Assembly: GCA_036273915.1 (NCBI GenBank)
Contig: DASUGR010000157.1
Location: 1-5,139 of the forward strand
Source: PLA2 sp036273915
GTDB taxonomy: Bacteria > Planctomycetota > PLA2
DNA length: 5,139 nt
Direction of reading: 5' to 3'
The notes beneath the pieces are model-generated. The model saw only the letters and a program-made list of their open reading frames with translations. It had not been told where the DNA came from and ran no database searches. The translations under genes and the position numbers were made by a program. The first letter of the stretch is position 1. Each line of letters starts with the position of its first letter. Below are positions 4,239 through 5,139 of this stretch, piece after piece.

Positions 4239-5139
4239 CTACTTCGGGGCCGGCGCGAGCGGCGGCAGATCCTCGGCGGCGGCGAACCGCTTCGCGGCGG
4301 CCGCGTCGAACAGCTCGACCGCCTTGTCGTCGGGCAGCGCCTTCCGGAGATCGGTGAAGCCGTCGGCGGCCTTCGGGTCACCCGTGAAGTAGTGCTCGGC
4401 CGCGAGCAGGAAACGCGCGTCGCTGCCCGCCGGGCTCGCCTCGGCGCGCTTCGTGAGCTCGCCCATCACGCGCCCGAACTCGGCCTGGTCCTTGAAGACG
4501 CCCACGATGTCGCCGGGCTCCTTCACGAGCCCCGGGTTCATGAGAACGGCCTTGCGCATGACCTTCGCAGCGTACGCGTCGGACTCGATGGCGATCAGCG
4601 ACTGGCTGAGCGCGAAGAGCGGCGCCGCGTTCTCGGGCACGCTCAGCGCGGCCAGCCGAAAGAGCTTCGCGGCCTCGAGGTAGTCGGCCTTCCGGAACAG
4701 GTCGCTCGCGTCCCGCATGTACTTCTCCGCCACCGGGGAGCCGGCGGCGGGCTCGGGCTCGACGACCTTCTGCTCGTCGGTCGGCTCGGACTCGGCCGGT
4801 TTCACCTCGACCGCCTCGTAGTCCGTGGTCGGGTACGTGTCGTTGACGTACACGTAGCGCGTGACGTAGGTCGCGGGCGCGTCGCAGTAGAACCCGTACG
4901 GGACGTAGCAGTAGGAGAGCGGCGCGGAGTAGAAGAACGCGTAGTCCGAGCCGCAGTGGTACCAGGGGTAGTAGTAGCTGAGGCCGAAGTAGGCGCCGAC
5001 GCCGAACGAGAAGCCCAGGTAGAAGCCGCTCCCGCAGTAGTAGGGGGAGCCGTAGTACGGACCGCAGTAGCCGCCATATCCGTACCCGTATCCGTTGCAG
5101 TAGGGATAGCTGGAATACGGGCGCGCGTAGTAGCCGTAG
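4239..5139 (-). CDS. Tyr/Gly/Cys-rich protein with C-terminal TPR-like repeats (N-terminus beyond right edge)
   Basis: The frame ending at TAG 4239 is open to the right edge, giving 299 visible residues. Residues 1-95 hold 28 Tyr, about 16 Gly and 6 Cys, with runs such as NGYGYGYGGYCGPYYGSPYY. Next comes an acidic Pro/Glu linker (about 113-135, including ESEPTDEQKVVEPEPAAGSP). TPR-like helix pairs follow at about 136-170 (ASDLFRKADYLEAAKLFRLA) and 171-205 (APLFALSQSLIAIESDAYAA), with a third weaker one at 239-273. The tail is AEDLPPLAPAPK. A GTG at 4853 could start a TPR-only form, but the Tyr-rich frame upstream has the same GC-ending codons and no stop, so the longer protein is preferred. 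TPRs bind proteins; the Tyr-rich part suggests an envelope or surface location with a signal peptide outside the window. Function is unknown. Confidence 0.8.
   Translation of the reverse strand, partial: YGYYARPYSSYPYCNGYGYGYGGYCGPYYGSPYYCGSGFYLGFSFGVGAYFGLSYYYPWYHCGSDYAFFYSAPLSYCYVPYGFYCDAPATYVTRYVYVNDTYPTTDYEAVEVKPAESEPTDEQKVVEPEPAAGSPVAEKYMRDASDLFRKADYLEAAKLFRLAALSVPENAAPLFALSQSLIAIESDAYAAKVMRKAVLMNPGLVKEPGDIVGVFKDQAEFGRVMGELTKRAEASPAGSDARFLLAAEHYFTGDPKAADGFTDLRKALPDDKAVELFDAAAAKRFAAAEDLPPLAPAPK

Noticed and set aside
3436..4392. 318-codon plus-strand frame over the hydrolase gene
   Set aside because: Antisense shadow of the hydrolase gene and of the end of the TPR gene; no ribosome site or recognisable domain.
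4802..5077. 91-codon minus-strand frame rich in Thr, Ser and Arg
   Set aside because: It is the shifted reading of the TAC-rich Tyr segment; the frame giving Tyr/Gly is continuous with the TPR repeats and has GC-ending codons.

Overview
This is a GC-rich chromosomal segment (third codon positions almost all G or C) from a free-living bacterium. The mix of genes fits a high-GC Gram-negative lineage such as Myxococcota, Acidobacteriota, Planctomycetota or a related group: purine salvage enzymes, an exported dienelactone-hydrolase-like protein, and a Tyr/Gly-rich protein with tetratricopeptide-like repeats. Nothing in the sequence fixes the phylum. No RNA genes, CRISPR arrays, insertion sequences or other mobile elements were seen.

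Layout. (1) Positions 1-214, minus strand, hold the N-terminus of a membrane-anchored or exported coiled-coil protein that runs off the left edge. It has a convincing sigma70-type promoter (TTGACA, 17 bp, TAATAT) in a short AT-richer island at 215-371. That island also holds two palindromes. (2) Positions 372-2623, minus strand, are a two-gene purine salvage operon: adenine deaminase (ade) then hypoxanthine phosphoribosyltransferase (hpt), overlapping by ATGA. Adenine is deaminated to hypoxanthine, which Hpt joins to PRPP to give IMP, so the two steps are consecutive. (3) Positions 2703-3088 are a gap of nearly 400 bp without a convincing gene. It carries the ade leader (possible -10 box, a stem-loop and a possible 19-codon upstream ORF) and a cluster of GC-rich hairpins. 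(4) Positions 3089-3325, the only plus-strand gene, encode a 78-residue two-helix membrane protein. It converges on the next gene with 14 bp between stop codons. (5) Positions 3340-4158, minus strand, encode an exported dienelactone-hydrolase-family enzyme with intact Cys-Asp-His residues. A perfect 12-bp hairpin just upstream of its start overlaps its Shine-Dalgarno sequence. (6) Position 4239 to the right edge, minus strand, holds the C-terminal 299 residues of a protein with a Tyr/Gly/Cys-rich segment, an acidic Pro/Glu linker and TPR-like repeats. Its true start lies beyond the window.

Most of the window is ordinary metabolism. The most interesting points are the hairpin on the hydrolase ribosome-binding site, the Tyr/Gly/Cys-rich segment joined to TPR repeats, the palindrome-bearing promoter at 272-319, and the structured ade leader. 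No clear previously undescribed multi-gene system is visible.
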